64,000 nt of DNA from Podocnemis expansa (taxonomy: Eukaryota > Chordata > Testudines > Podocnemididae): positions 12,327,181 through 12,391,180 of the forward strand of contig ML682059.1 in the NCBI GenBank assembly GCA_007922195.1. Reading direction: 5' to 3'. Each line of letters starts with the position of its first letter. Position 1 is the first letter of the stretch. The notes under the pieces were generated by a model. The model had not been told where the DNA came from and ran no database searches. It saw only the letters and a program-made list of their open reading frames with translations. Of the stretch, positions 62,891 through 64,000 are shown one piece after another. The translations under genes were made by a program, and so were the position numbers.

Positions 62891-64000
62891 CTGCAGCTTA
62901 TTTATGGATGTGCTTGAACTTGATTTAGTATAATTGGCGGCCATAGCTGGGCCTGGGAAGAGGGATGACATACTGCAGCTTTCACAGAATTGGAGAACAC
63001 CTTGAATGCTGACCTGGACAAGATGGCAGATTACTGCAGCAGTTGATGCCTCCAGCCAAGTGTGACCACAATAGTTTCATGCATCTTCCTCCTTCACAAC
63101 ACAAGCACTAAACATGAGTTAGATTTGTTCAACAGAGAACAAAAAACTTGAGAAAAAGCTGTGGTGTCACAGTGGGCTGCTCCTTGACTTACTACAGTCA
63201 TTTAAAAAGGACTGATGCCAGAGTCAAGACCAGGAATTACCAAAATCAGCAAATTAATTGGGTTGATGTAGAGTGCAGGCATATAGCCACTTCACTCATC
63301 AGTTTTGTTTCTCAGTGGAGTACTATGCCCCTGTGTTGTTTGCCTCACACCAACTGGTTGATGTCAAATTGAACTTGACCATGCACCCTTCCAGGCGTGC
63401 TCTCCCCACTCATGGTCCATGGCTGGCTGCTCTGAGCTCCTCCACACATTCATTGCAGAGTCTACAGCTGGCCTGGTGGAAAAGCTACATTTCATTTTCA
63501 GTTTTCCCATTATATTCTATCTTCAGTCATCCCAAAGCATGATTTATTTTGAAGCGTCCATTGTGGTCTCTACTGCCAGATCAGAATCTGGCAGCAAGGT
63601 ACAGTGAGTGGTCAGCTAAGGATGTTTTGGAATGGTTTTGTTGCATTCTGCTTAGGTTGCTCACAAGCAATAGCTACCCTAGGAGGTAGAGCTTAGAGTC
63701 TGCTTAGAAAAAGATTGGACCATTCTACCAAAACCTGCATACACACTAAAAGATGAGGTAATTTTGATAGTTCATAAATGTATGTATGGACACCCATAGG
63801 TACGCAGCAAACAGTTACTATAGATATGAGGAATACTGTTGACTGAGCTCATACTCAGAGAACAAGCTTACTGCTGATGAGTCTGAGCTAACACTAGGAT
63901 GTTATCCATGTAGAAACTTTTCTGTGGAAAAACTGCTTGACCCTATATATAATGCAAACTGAGAAAATGATTCTTATCCAAATGAAATCACAGGATCTGA
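62891..64000. other. Downstream intergenic sequence, no gene recognised
   Basis: Open frames at 63148-63607 are motif-free and overlap each other. No promoter, exon or repeat boundary could be supported. Confidence 0.45.

Overview
This is vertebrate nuclear DNA: AT-rich, intron-dominated and dense in decayed transposons, with one multi-exon gene on the + strand and no bacterial or viral gene organisation. The repeats (CR1 LINEs, a tRNA-headed SINE with a CR1-type tail, Penelope-like element tails in many copies, hAT transposons and hairpin MITEs) point to a non-avian reptile, most likely a turtle and possibly a crocodilian. That assignment rests on recognised repeats, not on a database search.

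The gene starts in a CpG island at about 6.1-7.1 kb, which carries three inverted CCAAT boxes, a GC box and a composite ETS/CRE-like site. One or two non-coding exons are followed by 15 coding exons from 8886 to 61651. Every junction has GT/AG ends and every codon phase closes. They encode a 590-residue protein with two U1/matrin-type C2H2 zinc fingers (C25/C28/H41/H47 and C116/C119/H131/H137), a basic KKKAR segment, a helical middle part, a long Ser/Tyr/Gly-rich low-complexity stretch and a compact C-terminal segment. This looks like a nuclear RNA- or dsRNA-binding protein. I do not recognise a specific gene name and leave the symbol empty. At least three AATAAA signals follow the stop codon.

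The introns hold the mobile DNA. Intron 8964-15701 has a Penelope-like element (minus strand), then an old autonomous hAT transposon with BED-finger and transposase remnants, itself carrying a CR1 insertion. Intron 15771-27339 has inverted hAT MITEs, an old CR1 relic and hairpin MITEs. Intron 27365-37129 has a fold-back Penelope pair, a tRNA-Val-like SINE, and a decayed endonuclease/reverse-transcriptase LINE split by a hAT element with clear terminal repeats and an 8-bp target duplication. Later introns carry a solo LTR with a 4-bp duplication, GC-rich minisatellites including a 54-bp tandem repeat, and another fold-back Penelope pair.

Upstream of 6 kb and downstream of about 62.9 kb I find no convincing gene. 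Most open frames in the window are chance ORFs or CpG-island shadows.
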